Source: Serratia sp. Ag1 (GTDB lineage Bacteria; Pseudomonadota; Gammaproteobacteria; Enterobacterales; Enterobacteriaceae). From it: a stretch of DNA of 52,324 nt. The position numbers and the translations under genes are program-made. This document shows positions 10,608 through 21,957 of the stretch, in pieces. The notes beneath the pieces were generated by a model. That model was given only the letters and a program-made list of their open reading frames with translations, made no database searches and was not told where the DNA came from. The stretch spans positions 1 to 52,324 of the forward strand of contig NZ_JQEI01000031.1 in assembly GCF_000743355.1 (NCBI RefSeq). Direction: 5' to 3'. Each line of letters opens with the position of its first letter. The stretch's first letter is position 1.

Positions 10608-12116
10608 ATGGCGTCATCATCACTTCTGGCAGAACGGATTTCCCGCCTCAGCAGTGCGCTGGAGAGCGGCCTTTATGAACGACAGGAAGCCATCCGGTTA
10701 TGTTTACTGGCCGCACTCTGCGGCGAAAGCGTCTTCTTGCTTGGCCCCCCAGGGATCGCCAAAAGCCTGATAGCCCGCCGGTTAAAGTTCGCTTTCCGCA
10801 GTGCCCGTTCATTCGAATATCTGATGACGCGTTTTTCTACGCCGGAAGAAGTGTTTGGCCCGTTGTCGATTCAGGCGCTAAAAGATGAAGGACGCTACCA
10901 GCGCTTAACCTCCGGTTATTTACCCGAAGCGGAAATCGTGTTTCTTGATGAGATCTGGAAAGCGGGTCCGGCAATCCTCAATACGCTGCTGACCGCGATC
11001 AACGAACGCCGCTTCCGCAACGGCAACAGCGAAGAAGCCATTCCTCTGCGGTTGCTGGTCACCGCCTCTAACGAACTGCCAGAAGCGGATAACAGCCTTG
11101 AAGCCCTTTACGATCGGATGCTGATCCGCCTGTGGCTCGATAAGGTACAGGATAAGCAGAATTTCCGTTCGTTGTTGATCAACCGCCAAAGTGAAAGTGA
11201 CAACCCGGTGCCCGAAGCATTGAGCATCAGCGATGAAGAGTTCCACCAATGGCAGCCGCAAATCGATAAAGTCAAATTGCCGGAAAATTGTTTTGAGCTG
11301 ATTTTCCTGCTGCGCCAGCGTTTGGATGCGCTGGAACAGGCTCCTTATGTCTCCGATCGCCGCTGGAAAAAATCGTTGCGGTTGCTGCAGGCCAGCGCAT
11401 TCTTTAGCGGTCGCGATGCTATTGCTCCGCTGGATTTGATGCTGCTGAAAGATTGCCTGTGGCACGATCTTACCTCACTGAAACTGTTGCAGCAGCAGGT
11501 CGATCAACTGCTGGCTGAGCAGGCCTATCAGCAGCAAACGCTATTAATCCAGCTACAGCAGACACATACCCGTTGGATGCAGCACCAGCAGCAACAAAGC
11601 GATCGCCAGGCGATCTACCTGGTTAAAAAAGGCGGTATGTTCAGCCGCAAGCCGCAATATGCGCTGGAAACCCCGCTCGCGGGTAGTACGTTAACCCTGC
11701 TGCTGCAAAAACCGCTGCAACTGCACGACATCCAGGTTAATCACCTCAGCATTGAAAGCAGCGCCCTGGAAAACTGGCTGCAAAAAGGCGGTGACGTGCG
11801 TGCCAAGCTGAATGGCATTGGTTTTGCCCAGCAGATCGAACTGGAAGTAGACGAGCAACTGCATTTGACGGTGCTGGATATCAGCCGCCAACCTTCGTTA
11901 CTGACTTCTGCAGGTAAACCAACCGGCGGCACACCGCAAGCACTGCTGGACGAAATGGAAACGCTGACCCAACGCTTGGCGGAGCAGCGCAGGTTATTCA
12001 GCCTGCATCAGCCATGCCTGTTTGTTTCAGCCAGCGGCTTGGCAAAGATTGAAGCCAGCCTGTTGCAGGTTGCCGAACAGGTTAAGCAGCAGTACCAGCA
12101 GATGCGCGGTCAATAA
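10608..12116 (+). CDS. ravA: Regulatory ATPase RavA
   Basis: MoxR-family AAA+ ATPase of 502 residues (E. coli 498). Walker A GPPGIAKS is at residues 46-53 and Walker B VFLDE at 111-115. Sensor-type motifs follow ([11 protein letters not shown]), then a triple-helical/LARA region in the C-terminal half rich in Gln. In E. coli, RavA hexamers bind the inducible lysine decarboxylase LdcI and work with ViaA on respiratory complexes and aminoglycoside sensitivity. viaA starts 2 bp after its stop. The start gives the E. coli N-terminus ([11 protein letters not shown]). Confidence 0.95.
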   Translation: MASSSLLAERISRLSSALESGLYERQEAIRLCLLAALCGESVFLLGPPGIAKSLIARRLKFAFRSARSFEYLMTRFSTPEEVFGPLSIQALKDEGRYQRLTSGYLPEAEIVFLDEIWKAGPAILNTLLTAINERRFRNGNSEEAIPLRLLVTASNELPEADNSLEALYDRMLIRLWLDKVQDKQNFRSLLINRQSESDNPVPEALSISDEEFHQWQPQIDKVKLPENCFELIFLLRQRLDALEQAPYVSDRRWKKSLRLLQASAFFSGRDAIAPLDLMLLKDCLWHDLTSLKLLQQQVDQLLAEQAYQQQTLLIQLQQTHTRWMQHQQQQSDRQAIYLVKKGGMFSRKPQYALETPLAGSTLTLLLQKPLQLHDIQVNHLSIESSALENWLQKGGDVRAKLNGIGFAQQIELEVDEQLHLTVLDISRQPSLLTSAGKPTGGTPQALLDEMETLTQRLAEQRRLFSLHQPCLFVSASGLAKIEASLLQVAEQVKQQYQQMRGQ

Positions 12117-12118
12117 CG

Positions 12119-13576
12119 ATGCTCAGCCTTGAAACGATTGATCTGCTGCTGTCGATCGCCGAAGGGGAACTGATCGAAGAGATGATCATTGGCATGCTGG
12201 CAGCCCCGCAGCTCATGATGTTTTTTAATAAATTCCCAGCCATACGCCGGGCGCTCAACCGCGATTTGCCACGTTGGAGATTACAGCTAAAAGAACGCAT
12301 TCATCAGGCAATGGTGCCCCCCGCACTGGCGCAGGAGTTTTACCGTTACCAACAGTGCCAGTTGGAAAACAACACCCAATTCTTTCATCACCTCAACGAC
12401 ACGCTCGAACTGCTGCGTCAGTTAGTCTCACCATTTTATAAGCAGGCGCAGGAGCTGGTTGATGCAGCCGATCGGCAAAACCAGCCAGACAGTTTCCAAA
12501 CCCTGTTTTTACAGCGCTGGCGCATCAGCCTGACGCTGCAGGCCACCATGCTGCATCATCAGTTGCTTGAGCAGGAACGCGAACAGTTGATGGCAGAATT
12601 GCAGGAGCGGCTGGCGTTAAGCGGTGCGCTGGAGCCGATACTGGCTGATAACGACACCGCTGCCGGGCGTTTATGGGACATGAGCAAAGGCCATTTACAG
12701 CGTGGTGATTATCAGCGGCTGGTGGAATACGGTGATTTTCTGCAGCAACAGCCGGAATTGCAAAAACTGGCAGAGCAACTGGGGCGCAGTTATGAGGCCA
12801 AAGCGGTGCTGCAACAGGATGCGCAGCCAGAACCTTTTCGCATGATGGTACAGGTTCCTGCCATTCAGCCAGAAGAAGTCAGCGGTATTCACCAAAGTGA
12901 CGATATTCTGCGTTTATTACCCCCCGAGCTGGCAACGTTAGGCATTGAAGAGCTGGAGTTTGAGTTTTACCGACGGCTGCTGGAGAAGCGTTTATTAAGC
13001 TATCGACTGCAAGGCGATGCCTGGCAGGAACAGATCGTGATGCGCCAGGTTACCCATAAGCAGCAGGATCAGCAGCCGCGCGGGCCATTCATCGTCTGCG
13101 TTGACACATCCGGTTCAATGGGGGGATTTAACGAACAGTGCGCCAAAGCCTTTTGCCTGGCCCTGTTACGCATTGCCCTGGCCGATAACCGCCGCTGCTA
13201 CATTATGCTGTTCGCCAACCAGATTGTGCACTATGAACTGACCGCCGCCAGCGGCATTGAGCAAGCCGTACGCTTCCTCGGCCAGCAATTTCGTGGGGGC
13301 ACCGATCTGGCCGCCTGTTTGAGTGCAGCGGTGAGCAAAATGGCAGAAAGCGGTTGGGTTGATGCTGACGCGGTGATTATTTCTGACTTTATTGCCCAGC
13401 GATTGCCAGACGAAGTGATCAAAAAGGTGAAATTACAGCAACAAAGCCACCAACAACGATTTCATGCGGTAGCGATGTCTGCTTATGGCAAACCCGGCAT
13501 CATGCGCATTTTCGATCATATCTGGCGCTTCGATACCGGGCTAAAAAGCCGTTTAATGCGCCGCTGGCGGCGCTAA
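12119..13576 (+). CDS. viaA: ViaA, VWA-domain partner of RavA
   Basis: 485-residue cytoplasmic protein with a long helical N-terminal part and a C-terminal von Willebrand A domain. The MIDAS motif DTSGSMG is at residues 329-335, and the later conserved Thr and Asp lie in RGGTDL and IISDF. It is the RavA partner, encoded immediately downstream with a 2-bp gap. It converges with asnA: only 7 bp separate the two stop codons and no terminator hairpin is visible between them. Confidence 0.94.
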   Translation: MLSLETIDLLLSIAEGELIEEMIIGMLAAPQLMMFFNKFPAIRRALNRDLPRWRLQLKERIHQAMVPPALAQEFYRYQQCQLENNTQFFHHLNDTLELLRQLVSPFYKQAQELVDAADRQNQPDSFQTLFLQRWRISLTLQATMLHHQLLEQEREQLMAELQERLALSGALEPILADNDTAAGRLWDMSKGHLQRGDYQRLVEYGDFLQQQPELQKLAEQLGRSYEAKAVLQQDAQPEPFRMMVQVPAIQPEEVSGIHQSDDILRLLPPELATLGIEELEFEFYRRLLEKRLLSYRLQGDAWQEQIVMRQVTHKQQDQQPRGPFIVCVDTSGSMGGFNEQCAKAFCLALLRIALADNRRCYIMLFANQIVHYELTAASGIEQAVRFLGQQFRGGTDLAACLSAAVSKMAESGWVDADAVIISDFIAQRLPDEVIKKVKLQQQSHQQRFHAVAMSAYGKPGIMRIFDHIWRFDTGLKSRLMRRWRR

Positions 13577-13583
13577 ACGCAAC

Positions 13584-14576
13584 TTACAGCAGCCCTTCAA
13601 CCGCTTCACGCACTTCAGGTGCCCACACGCCACACTGTACCTGACCGATGTGCGACAGTTGCAGCAACAGCATCACCAAACGTGATTGACCGATACCGCC
13701 ACCAATAGTCTGCGGCATTTCACCACGCAGTAATGACTGGTGCCATTCCAGCTTCAGGCGTTCCTGATCGTCGGTCAACGCCAACTGGTGCTTAAGCGCA
13801 GCGGCATCAACGCGGATCCCCATGGAGGACAGCTCAAACGCATCCTGCAATACCGGGTTCCACACCACGATATCGCCGTTCAAACCAGCCAGCCCATCGG
13901 CTGTTGGTGTCGTCCAGTCATCATAATCCGGCGCACGCACGTCGTGCGATTTGCCATGTGACAGTTTGCCACCGATACCAATCAGGAACACGGCACCTAA
14001 CTCTTTGGCAATAGCACGTTCACGGCCTTTGGCGTCCAATTCTGGGTAACGCTGCAGCAGAGTTTCACTGTGAACAAAATGAATCTGCTCTGGCAGGAAC
14101 GGGGTCAGACCATATTCACGGCTCACTGCTGCTTCCGTTTCTTTTATCGAAGCATAGATGCGCGTAACGGTGTCTTGCAGGTAAGCCAGATGACGTTCGC
14201 TGTCGCCCATTACGCGTTCCCAATCCCACTGATCGACATAGACCGAGTGGATCGGCGTCAGACGATCTTCATCCGGGCGCAGGGCTTTCATATGGGTATA
14301 CAAGCCTTCGCCTGCGCTGAAATCGTAACTACCGAGGGTTTTACGCTTCCATTTCGCCAGAGAATGCACCACCTCAAACGTGGCATCAGGCAAGGTTTTC
14401 ACTTTAACCTGCACCGCTTTCTCGCTGCCGGAAAGGTTGTCTTGCGTGCCATCGCCCAAGCGGCTGAGGATCGGAGCCTGGACTTCAATCAGCCCCAACT
14501 GTTGTTCCAGTTGGCGAGAAAAGAAAGATTTCACGAAGCTGATTTGCTGTTGTTTTTGAATAAACTGCTTTTTCAT
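13584..14576 (-). CDS. asnA: Asparagine synthetase A (ammonia-dependent)
   Basis: 330 residues, exactly the E. coli length. It forms asparagine from aspartate, ammonia and ATP (AMP-forming) in the cytoplasm. It belongs to the class II aminoacyl-tRNA-synthetase fold. Conserved stretches include [15 protein letters not shown] near the N-terminus, [30 protein letters not shown] and the C-terminal [14 protein letters not shown] (motif 3-like). It is divergent from asnC across 155 bp, the expected arrangement for AsnC activation of asnA. Confidence 0.97.
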   Translation of the reverse strand: MKKQFIQKQQQISFVKSFFSRQLEQQLGLIEVQAPILSRLGDGTQDNLSGSEKAVQVKVKTLPDATFEVVHSLAKWKRKTLGSYDFSAGEGLYTHMKALRPDEDRLTPIHSVYVDQWDWERVMGDSERHLAYLQDTVTRIYASIKETEAAVSREYGLTPFLPEQIHFVHSETLLQRYPELDAKGRERAIAKELGAVFLIGIGGKLSHGKSHDVRAPDYDDWTTPTADGLAGLNGDIVVWNPVLQDAFELSSMGIRVDAAALKHQLALTDDQERLKLEWHQSLLRGEMPQTIGGGIGQSRLVMLLLQLSHIGQVQCGVWAPEVREAVEGLL

Positions 14577-14731
14577 TGCCGTATCTCTTAAATAACCTGT
14601 CTAGTTGCCGACGATTAAGCAACAGAATGGCATCACAATTCAATATCCATTAATCAATATTGCCTTTTCGTTTTTAATCGTTCATTTTTAAGCGGTGATA
14701 ATTCAACAATCATCAATTATAGGGGGATTTA

Positions 14732-15193
14732 ATGGCAGAAATTTATCAGATCGATAATCTCGATCGCGGCATTCTCAACGCCTTAATGGCAAATGCACGT
14801 ACCGCCTACGCTGAACTGGCGAAGGCTTTTGCCGTCAGCCCCGGCACAATTCATGTCCGGGTAGAGAAAATGAAACAGGCTGGCATCATTACTGGCGCAC
14901 GGGTGGATGTGAACCCAAAACAGTTGGGTTACGACGTCTGCTGTTTTATCGGCATTATATTGAAGAGTGCTAAAGACTACCCTTCAGCATTGAGAAAACT
15001 CGAAAGCCTGGAGGAAGTGGTGGAAGCTTACTACACCACCGGGCATTACAGCGTGTTTATCAAGGTGATGTGCCGTTCCATAGACGCGTTGCAACAGGTA
15101 CTTATCAACAAGATCCAGACTATCGACGAGATCCAGTCAACCGAAACTCTGATCTCGTTGCAGAACCCCATAATGCGTACCATTGTGCCTTAA
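14732..15193 (+). CDS. asnC: AsnC, Lrp/AsnC-family regulator
   Basis: 153 residues (E. coli 152). The N-terminal winged helix-turn-helix (residues 5-65; LDRGILNALMANARTAYAEL and VSPGTIHVRVEKMKQAG) is followed by a RAM ligand-binding domain. Known role: it activates asnA in the absence of asparagine and represses itself. It is divergent from asnA and reads toward mioC and oriC, so its read-through can enter the origin. AGGGGG lies a few bases before the ATG. Confidence 0.96.
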   Translation: MAEIYQIDNLDRGILNALMANARTAYAELAKAFAVSPGTIHVRVEKMKQAGIITGARVDVNPKQLGYDVCCFIGIILKSAKDYPSALRKLESLEEVVEAYYTTGHYSVFIKVMCRSIDALQQVLINKIQTIDEIQSTETLISLQNPIMRTIVP

Positions 15194-15215
15194 CGAAGCG
15201 ATTTCTATCCCCTGA

Positions 15216-15224
15216 TTATCCACA
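15216..15224 (+). promoter_or_regulatory. DnaA box in the mioC promoter region
   Basis: A perfect TTATCCACA lies 62 bp upstream of the mioC start. In E. coli DnaA bound at this place represses mioC transcription that would run into oriC. A possible -10 TACAAT lies at 15250-15255. Confidence 0.8.
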
Positions 15225-15285
15225 ACTAGATCCCAGCCCATTCACAGCGTACAATGCTGCCTCTTTGGCAAGGTTGGGATCATTC

Positions 15286-15726
15286 ATGGCAGATATTACT
15301 CTGATCAGTGGCAGCACGCTTGGCAGTGCTGAGTATGTCGCTGAGCATTTGGCTGAGAAACTGGAAGCCGCAGGTTTCTCCACAGAAATGCTGCATGGCC
15401 CTGAATTGGATGAACTGGTGCTGAATGGGCGGTGGCTGGTGGTTTCCTCCACCCATGGAGCCGGTGATTTACCCGACAATCTGCAACCACTGCTAGAACA
15501 AATCGCAGAGCAGCAACCCGATCTCTCCTCGGTAACCTTTGGTGCTATCGGTTTGGGGAGTTCTGAATACGACACCTTCTGTGGTGCGATCAAACAGATC
15601 GACGATCTTTTAGTGGCTCGTGGAGCAAAAAGGATCGGCGATCGACTCGAGATCGACGTGACCCAGCACGAAATCCCTGAGGATCCTGCCGAGGAATGGG
15701 TAAAGAATTGGATTAATTTACTCTAA
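15286..15726 (+). CDS. mioC: MioC flavodoxin-like protein
   Basis: 146-residue flavodoxin-fold protein (E. coli 147). The FMN phosphate loop is SGSTLGSAEYVAE at residues 7-19, and later flavin-contact segments are SSTHGAGDLPDN and GLGSSEYDTFCGA. The frame is open far upstream, overlapping asnC, but the ATG at 15286 gives the family N-terminus MADITLISGS. In E. coli it is reported to take part in biotin synthase electron transfer in vitro. Its transcription runs directly into oriC. Confidence 0.95.
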   Translation: MADITLISGSTLGSAEYVAEHLAEKLEAAGFSTEMLHGPELDELVLNGRWLVVSSTHGAGDLPDNLQPLLEQIAEQQPDLSSVTFGAIGLGSSEYDTFCGAIKQIDDLLVARGAKRIGDRLEIDVTQHEIPEDPAEEWVKNWINLL

Positions 15727-15744
15727 TTAGCTCAAAGATCGCGC

Positions 15745-16010
15745 GAACGATTGTGGATAACTAAGCTTAAAAGCAGGGTAAAAGCCGTAGTTATCCCAAT
15801 AACAACCGCAGTACGCTTTTCATGCTGTGCATAACATGCCTTTTAGATCCCAGCTTATCAGCGCCAGGATCACCGATCATTAACAGCAAACGATCCTCAT
15901 TAATCTGCTGATCTTCATCGATAATTGCCAGTTATCCACAAAGGATCGCGATCCTAATAAGAGATCTAATAAAGAGATCTTTAAATAAAAAAGATCTTCT
16001 TTTAATTAAC
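15745..16010. other. oriC: Chromosomal replication origin oriC
   Basis: The order mioC-oriC-mnmG and the sequence match enterobacterial oriC. DnaA boxes read from the mioC side are R4 TGTGGATAA (15752-15760), R3-like TTATCCCAA (15791-15799), R2-like TGTGCATAA (15826-15834) and R1 TTATCCACA (15932-15940). GATC sites are dense throughout. Next to mnmG lies the AT-rich unwinding element: on the minus strand GATCTCTTATTAG (15953-15965), GATCTCTTTATTA and GATCTTTTTTATTT, matching the E. coli 13-mers. The conserved phrase CCAGGATCACCGATCATT lies mid-origin. Exact ends are approximate. Confidence 0.96.
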
Positions 16011-16106
16011 GACGATCCTGAGCGCTTGGTCGATCGTCTAAACTTGAGTAGAATCCTCCCCCAGGGCAGATCAAGATCGTTCGCAAGTACTTCGAGGTGC
16101 AGTTCC

Positions 16107-17996
16107 ATGTTTTATCCAGATCAATTTGACGTCATCATCATCGGTGGTGGCCATGCCGGTACCGAAGCTGCCATGGCTGCGGCACGTATGGGTCGTCAGA
16201 CGTTATTACTGACTCACAATATCGACACGCTGGGACAAATGTCCTGTAATCCAGCGATTGGAGGTATTGGGAAAGGGCATCTGGTTAAAGAAATCGATGC
16301 ACTCGGTGGCCTAATGGCAACGGCGATCGATCATGCAGGCATCCAGTTTAGGATACTAAACGCCAGCAAAGGCCCGGCGGTGAGAGCTACCCGTGCTCAG
16401 GCCGATCGCGTGTTGTATCGCCAAGCCGTCCGTACCGCTTTGGAGAACCAGCCAAACCTGATGATCTTTCAACAAGCTGTTGAAGATCTGATAGTGGAAA
16501 ACGATCGTGTTGTAGGTGCAGTGACCCAAATGGGGCTCAAATTCCGTGCCAAAGCCGTGGTGTTGACGGTGGGAACTTTCCTTGATGGCAAGATCCATAT
16601 TGGTTTGGAAAACTACAGCGGTGGCCGTGCTGGCGATCCGCCATCAATCTCGTTATCACAACGCCTGCGTGAATTGCCTTTACGTGTTAATCGCTTAAAA
16701 ACCGGAACTCCACCACGTATCGATGCACGAACTATCGATTTCAGCGTATTGGCCGAACAACATGGTGATACGCCAAGCCCGGTATTTTCATTCCTGGGGA
16801 GTGCCAGCCAGCACCCGCAACAAATGCCGTGCTATATCACCCATACCAACGAAAAAACCCATGATGTGATCCGCAATAATCTGGATCGTAGTCCGATGTA
16901 TGCCGGGATCATCGAAGGGATCGGGCCACGTTATTGCCCGTCGATCGAAGACAAAGTGATGCGTTTTGCCGATCGAAACTCACACCAGATCTTCCTGGAG
17001 CCCGAAGGGTTGACCAGTAACGAGATCTACCCGAATGGGATCTCCACCAGTCTGCCATTTGATGTACAAATGCAGATCGTGCGTTCAATGGAAGGGATGC
17101 AGAATGCCCGCATCGTGCGCCCGGGTTACGCCATTGAGTATGATTTCTTCGATCCCCGCGATTTAAAACCCACATTGGAAAGCAAATTTATCCAAGGGTT
17201 GTTCTTTGCAGGTCAGATCAACGGCACCACCGGTTACGAAGAGGCGGCAGCACAAGGTTTGCTGGCTGGCCTGAATGCTGGGCGCTATGCGGCTGACGAT
17301 GAAGGTTGGTCACCGCGCCGCGATCAGGCTTACCTTGGGGTGCTGGTAGACGATCTCAGCACCTTAGGCACCAAAGAGCCTTACCGTATGTTTACCTCGC
17401 GGGCTGAATACCGCTTGATGCTGCGTGAAGATAATGCCGATCTACGCCTGACGGAAAAGGGCCGTGAATTGGGGCTGGTGGACGACATTCGCTGGGCTCG
17501 CTACAACGCGAAACTGGAGCATATTGAGCAGGAACGCCAGCGTTTACGCGATATCTGGGTTCATCCACATTCAGAAAACGTGGAACAGGTTAACACTCTG
17601 CTGAAATCGCCGTTGTCACGTGAGGCCAACGGTGAAGAGTTGCTGCGTCGGCCTGAAATGGATTACACCCGCTTGACCGGGCTTAGCGCTTTTGCCCCGG
17701 CACTGGCTGATTCTCAAGCCGCTGAGCAGGTAGAAATTCAGGTGAAGTATGAAGGCTACATTGTGCGCCAGCAGGAAGAGATAGACAGACAGCAACGCAA
17801 TGAGAATACTTTGTTGCCATTAGATCTCGATTATCGCCAGGTTTCCGGGTTATCGAATGAAGTGATTGCCAAGCTTAACGATCATAAACCGAATTCGATC
17901 GGCCAGGCTTCGCGTATTTCAGGTATTACTCCAGCGGCCATTTCCATTCTGCTGATCTGGCTGAAAAAGCAGGGCTTGCTGCGCCGCAGCGCATAA
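16107..17996 (+). CDS. mnmG: tRNA uridine-5-carboxymethylaminomethyl enzyme MnmG (GidA)
   Basis: 629 residues, the E. coli length, from the ATG at 16107. The frame is open 27 codons further upstream, but that part overlaps the origin edge and lacks similarity. It binds FAD through [10 protein letters not shown] (residues 13-21). With MnmE it modifies U34 of several tRNAs. Further family stretches are [24 protein letters not shown] and [15 protein letters not shown], with a helical C-terminal domain ending [17 protein letters not shown]. Transcription leads away from oriC and is known to influence initiation in E. coli. Confidence 0.97.
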   Translation: MFYPDQFDVIIIGGGHAGTEAAMAAARMGRQTLLLTHNIDTLGQMSCNPAIGGIGKGHLVKEIDALGGLMATAIDHAGIQFRILNASKGPAVRATRAQADRVLYRQAVRTALENQPNLMIFQQAVEDLIVENDRVVGAVTQMGLKFRAKAVVLTVGTFLDGKIHIGLENYSGGRAGDPPSISLSQRLRELPLRVNRLKTGTPPRIDARTIDFSVLAEQHGDTPSPVFSFLGSASQHPQQMPCYITHTNEKTHDVIRNNLDRSPMYAGIIEGIGPRYCPSIEDKVMRFADRNSHQIFLEPEGLTSNEIYPNGISTSLPFDVQMQIVRSMEGMQNARIVRPGYAIEYDFFDPRDLKPTLESKFIQGLFFAGQINGTTGYEEAAAQGLLAGLNAGRYAADDEGWSPRRDQAYLGVLVDDLSTLGTKEPYRMFTSRAEYRLMLREDNADLRLTEKGRELGLVDDIRWARYNAKLEHIEQERQRLRDIWVHPHSENVEQVNTLLKSPLSREANGEELLRRPEMDYTRLTGLSAFAPALADSQAAEQVEIQVKYEGYIVRQQEEIDRQQRNENTLLPLDLDYRQVSGLSNEVIAKLNDHKPNSIGQASRISGITPAAISILLIWLKKQGLLRRSA

Positions 17997-18012
17997 AACC
18001 TGTGTTCATTTT

Positions 18013-18041
18013 GCCGTTTGCTTATCTGCTGAGCAAACGGC
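18013..18041 (+). promoter_or_regulatory. Intercistronic hairpin mnmG-rsmG
   Basis: GCCGTTTGCT pairs perfectly with AGCAAACGGC (10 bp, 9-nt loop) 16 bp after the mnmG stop. No U-run follows, so it is more likely a processing, stability or attenuation element than a terminator. Confidence 0.5.
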
Positions 18042-18133
18042 CACTGACATTACCCCATGCCTGAATTATCATAGCCGCTCTACAGAACCGCATGGCCAGA
18101 TGTGTTGTTCCATTTTTGTCAGAGGATCCCATT

Positions 18134-18754
18134 GTGCAAAAAAAATTAGATTCGCTGCTCTCTGCGGCAGGAATTGCGCTTCCCGATCAACAAAAACAGC
18201 AGTTGCTGGGTTATGTCGGTATGCTCGACAAATGGAATAAGGCTTACAACCTCACTTCGGTTCGCGATCCATTGCAAATGTTAGTCCGTCATATCCTCGA
18301 CAGCATTGTGGTTAACCCTTATCTGCAGGGATCGCGTTTTATCGATGTCGGTACTGGCCCTGGGTTACCGGGGATCCCGTTGGCGATCGTGCGCCCGGAT
18401 TCACATTTCACCCTGTTGGACAGCCTGGGCAAGCGCGTGCGTTTCCTGCGCCAGGTACAACATGAACTGGGGCTGAAAAATATTGAGCCGGTACAGAGCC
18501 GTGTGGAGGACTTTCCAGCGGAGCCACCGTTCGACGGGGTGATCAGCCGTGCTTTTGCGTCACTGCAGGATATGCTTGCCTGGTGTCACCATCTGCCTGC
18601 AAAAGGGCAAGGGCGTTTTTATGCGCTGAAAGGTGTTCACCCTGAAGAGGAACTGGCTCAGTTGCCTGCAGATATTACCCTTGAGTCAGTGGTTCGTTTG
18701 CATGTTCCTGAATTGGAAGGAGAACGGCATCTGGTGGTACTCAAGGCGAATTAA
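18134..18754 (+). CDS. rsmG: 16S rRNA m7G527 methyltransferase RsmG (GidB)
   Basis: From the GTG at 18134 it has 206 residues (E. coli 207). A longer open frame from ATG 18092 adds 14 residues without family similarity, while AGAGGA at 18121-18126 sits 7 nt before the GTG. Rossmann-type SAM-dependent methyltransferase: motif I is [15 protein letters not shown], preceded by the signature [14 protein letters not shown] and HILDSIV. It methylates N7 of G527 in 16S rRNA, and its loss gives low-level streptomycin resistance. It is downstream of mnmG, as in most bacteria. Confidence 0.93.
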   Translation: MQKKLDSLLSAAGIALPDQQKQQLLGYVGMLDKWNKAYNLTSVRDPLQMLVRHILDSIVVNPYLQGSRFIDVGTGPGLPGIPLAIVRPDSHFTLLDSLGKRVRFLRQVQHELGLKNIEPVQSRVEDFPAEPPFDGVISRAFASLQDMLAWCHHLPAKGQGRFYALKGVHPEEELAQLPADITLESVVRLHVPELEGERHLVVLKAN

Positions 18755-19167
18755 GTTTGCTCAGAATCAAATAAGTATCGGTTAAGCGGTCATCGGGAAG
18801 GTAAATATAAGCGGGTTAATAAAAAACAATCTGCCTTTTATCTTTTTTACTTTTTTTTAACAATAAAGGCACGCTTCGATTACAGAAAACCACCCTATTG
18901 CCAAATGTAATAGTCACGTTAGCGACGATATGTGAAAGATTCTGTTGTGCGGTCGATGTTAATTTGCTGTTGCTGCATTCGTCCTGAGAATGTCAATAGA
19001 AGGTTTTTCTCGGGTAGAAGGATTGTTTTTGAAAGGTTAACCTGCAATATTTTGATTTATAATAAAATTTTATCGCTCGATTAGCTAAAGACTCTGGCCG
19101 AAAGGGTGAGGTATAAATTAATGATGATGAGTATTGTGATCAGGTGCACGTTTTCTTGAGCAATACA

Positions 19168-19212
19168 GGAATAATCAGACAATTAAATGCGTACGATTAT
19201 TCCGGCTTTTTT
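19168..19212 (+). terminator. Possible terminator upstream of atpI
   Basis: GGAATAATC and GATTATTCC form a perfect 9-bp stem with an 18-nt loop, followed by GGCTTTTTTCT. The stem is AT-rich and the loop long, so strength is doubtful. Confidence 0.4.
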
Positions 19213-19275
19213 CTGACATAAGCTGCTCGAAAAAGGGAAATTTAAATAATTGTTCACCTTTTCGCTACTTATCGA

Positions 19276-19303
19276 TTGAATTCGTTGGAGTGGCCCGTAT
19301 AAT
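19276..19303 (+). promoter_or_regulatory. Probable atp operon promoter
   Basis: TTGAAT (19276-19281) and a perfect TATAAT (19298-19303) are separated by 16 bp, about 90 bp upstream of atpI. This agrees with the place of the main atp promoter in enterobacteria. Confidence 0.65.
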
Positions 19304-19394
19304 TTGCTCGTTTTTGGCTGTTTGACTTGGAACCGCAAAAACAGTTTTATACGTCACTCAGCATACCCTTTAGGGTACGGAGAGAACAAACGTC

Positions 19395-19778
19395 ATGTCT
19401 GTGTCCCTTTACAGCGGAAAAGTTGCACGCAAGCTGCTGTTCTTGCAGTTAATGACTTTTGTTCTGATCAGCGCTGCTTTCGGGTTGAAAAGCCTGGAAT
19501 GGAGCGTCTCGGCGTTGGCGGGGGGGCTTGCTGCCTGGTTGCCGAATGCCATGTTTATGCTGTTTGCCTTGCGCCATCAGGCGCAAACGCCAGCACCCGG
19601 CAGGGTTGCATGGTCGTTTGCTATTGGCGAAGGATTAAAGGTCGTGGTCACCATTGTTTTGTTGATCGTGGCGCTTGGGGTGTTCAAAGCGGTGTTTATG
19701 CCGCTTGTCCTGACCTATTTAGCGGTGTTAGTGGTGCAGATCGTGGCACCGACCGTGATTAACCGTTACCGAACTTAA
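19395..19778 (+). CDS. atpI: ATP synthase protein I
   Basis: 127-residue inner-membrane protein (E. coli 126). Four hydrophobic stretches are visible, with conserved phrases MSVSL, VARKLL, FALRHQAQTPA and GRVAW-F-GE. It is the first gene of atpIBEFHAGDC and is poorly conserved and non-essential for ATP synthesis. It is thought to help c-ring assembly or Mg2+ uptake. atpB starts 23 bp downstream after GTAAGAGG. Confidence 0.9.
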   Translation: MSVSLYSGKVARKLLFLQLMTFVLISAAFGLKSLEWSVSALAGGLAAWLPNAMFMLFALRHQAQTPAPGRVAWSFAIGEGLKVVVTIVLLIVALGVFKAVFMPLVLTYLAVLVVQIVAPTVINRYRT

Positions 19779-19786
19779 CTCAATAA

Positions 19787-20578
<792 letters not shown>

Positions 20579-20610
20579 TTTTCTTAAAACACTTGCACTT
20601 TATAAACTGA

Positions 20611-20868
<258 letters not shown>

Positions 20869-20926
20869 GTCGAAATAGTTCTCGACAAAGAAACCACATT
20901 ATTAACTTTTAAAGAGGCATTGTGCT

Positions 20927-21397
20927 GTGAATCTTAACGCAACAATCCTCGGCCAGGCTATTTCGTTCATCCTGTTTGTCTGGTTCTGCATGAAGTATGT
21001 ATGGCCGCCTATCATGGCTGCCATTGAGAAGCGTCAGAAAGAAATTGCTGACGGTCTCGCTGCTGCAGAGCGTGGCAAAAAAGATTTGGACTTAGCGCAA
21101 GCCCATGCGACCGACCAACTGAAAACTGCTAAAGCAGAAGCTCAGGTGATCATCGAGCAAGCCAACAAACGCAAAGCTCAGATCATGGATGAAGCGAAAG
21201 CAGAAGCCGAGCAGGAACGTAACAAAATCGTGGCGCAGGCTCAGGTTGAGATCGAAGCCGAACGTAAGCGCGCTCGTGAAGAGTTGCGTAAACAAGTCGC
21301 GATGCTGGCAATTGCTGGTGCCGAGAAGATTATCGAACGTTCCGTGGATGAAGCTGCTAACAGCGACATCGTTGATAAACTGGTCGCTGAACTGTAA
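20927..21397 (+). CDS. atpF: ATP synthase Fo subunit b
   Basis: 156 residues starting with GTG, as in E. coli. Residues 1-25 form the membrane anchor ([20 protein letters not shown]). The remainder is a charged coiled coil ([22 protein letters not shown] and onward) that dimerises as the peripheral stalk and binds delta through its C-terminus VDKLVAEL. It lies 14 bp upstream of atpH. Confidence 0.97.
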   Translation: MNLNATILGQAISFILFVWFCMKYVWPPIMAAIEKRQKEIADGLAAAERGKKDLDLAQAHATDQLKTAKAEAQVIIEQANKRKAQIMDEAKAEAEQERNKIVAQAQVEIEAERKRAREELRKQVAMLAIAGAEKIIERSVDEAANSDIVDKLVAEL

Positions 21398-21411
21398 GGA
21401 GGAAGGGGCTG

Positions 21412-21945
21412 ATGTCTGAATTTGTTACTGTAGCTCGCCCCTACGCCAAAGCAGCTTTTGACTTTGCCGTTGAGAACCAAAGCCTGGAGCGCTGGCAACA
21501 AATGCTGGCGTTTGCTGCTGTTGTCACCCGTAACGAACAGATGGCTGAATTGCTTTCCGGTGCTGTTGCACCAGAAACGCTGTCCAAAACGTTCATTGCG
21601 ATCTGTGGTGATGAGCTCGACGAACATGGCCAGAACTTTATCCGCGTAATGGCCGAAAATGGACGTTTACTGGTTCTCCCAGCCGTGTTGCAGCAGTTCA
21701 TCGAACTGCGTGCTGCGCTGGAATCCACCATCGAAGTCGACGTGCTCTCTTCGAGTGCACTGAGCGATGAACAGCAGGCCAAGATTGCCGCTGCGATGGA
21801 GAAACGTCTGTCACGCAAAGTTAAGCTGAATTGCAAAATTGACAAGTCTGTACTGGCCGGTGTCATTATCCGTGCTGGCGATATGGTGATTGATGGCAGC
21901 GTTCGCGGTCGTCTTGAACGCCTGACAGACGTCTTGCAGTCTTAA
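21412..21945 (+). CDS. atpH: ATP synthase F1 subunit delta
   Basis: 177 residues as in E. coli. The N-terminal helical domain ([12 protein letters not shown]) binds the top of alpha. The C-terminal part ([25 protein letters not shown]) is the family signature that contacts subunit b. An AAGGAGG ribosome-binding site lies a few bases before the ATG. Confidence 0.97.
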   Translation: MSEFVTVARPYAKAAFDFAVENQSLERWQQMLAFAAVVTRNEQMAELLSGAVAPETLSKTFIAICGDELDEHGQNFIRVMAENGRLLVLPAVLQQFIELRAALESTIEVDVLSSSALSDEQQAKIAAAMEKRLSRKVKLNCKIDKSVLAGVIIRAGDMVIDGSVRGRLERLTDVLQS

Positions 21946-21957
21946 GGGGACTGGAGC

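Larger units (their letters stand above)
18755..19394. other. rsmG-atpI intergenic region
   Basis: This 640-bp AT-rich stretch shows no gene with a plausible start. It contains a weak hairpin (19168-19203) and the atp promoter listed separately. A loose TGCCTTT/AAAGGCA pair around 18832-18871, with T-runs between its arms, may belong to rsmG termination. Confidence 0.5.

Noticed and set aside
10397..10678. 93-codon frame between kup and ravA
   Set aside because: It overlaps the ravA start in another frame, and has no similarity or ribosome-binding site that I can see.
16026..16106. Upstream extension of mnmG by 27 codons
   Set aside because: It would begin at the edge of oriC and has no counterpart in MnmG proteins; ATG 16107 gives the exact family length.
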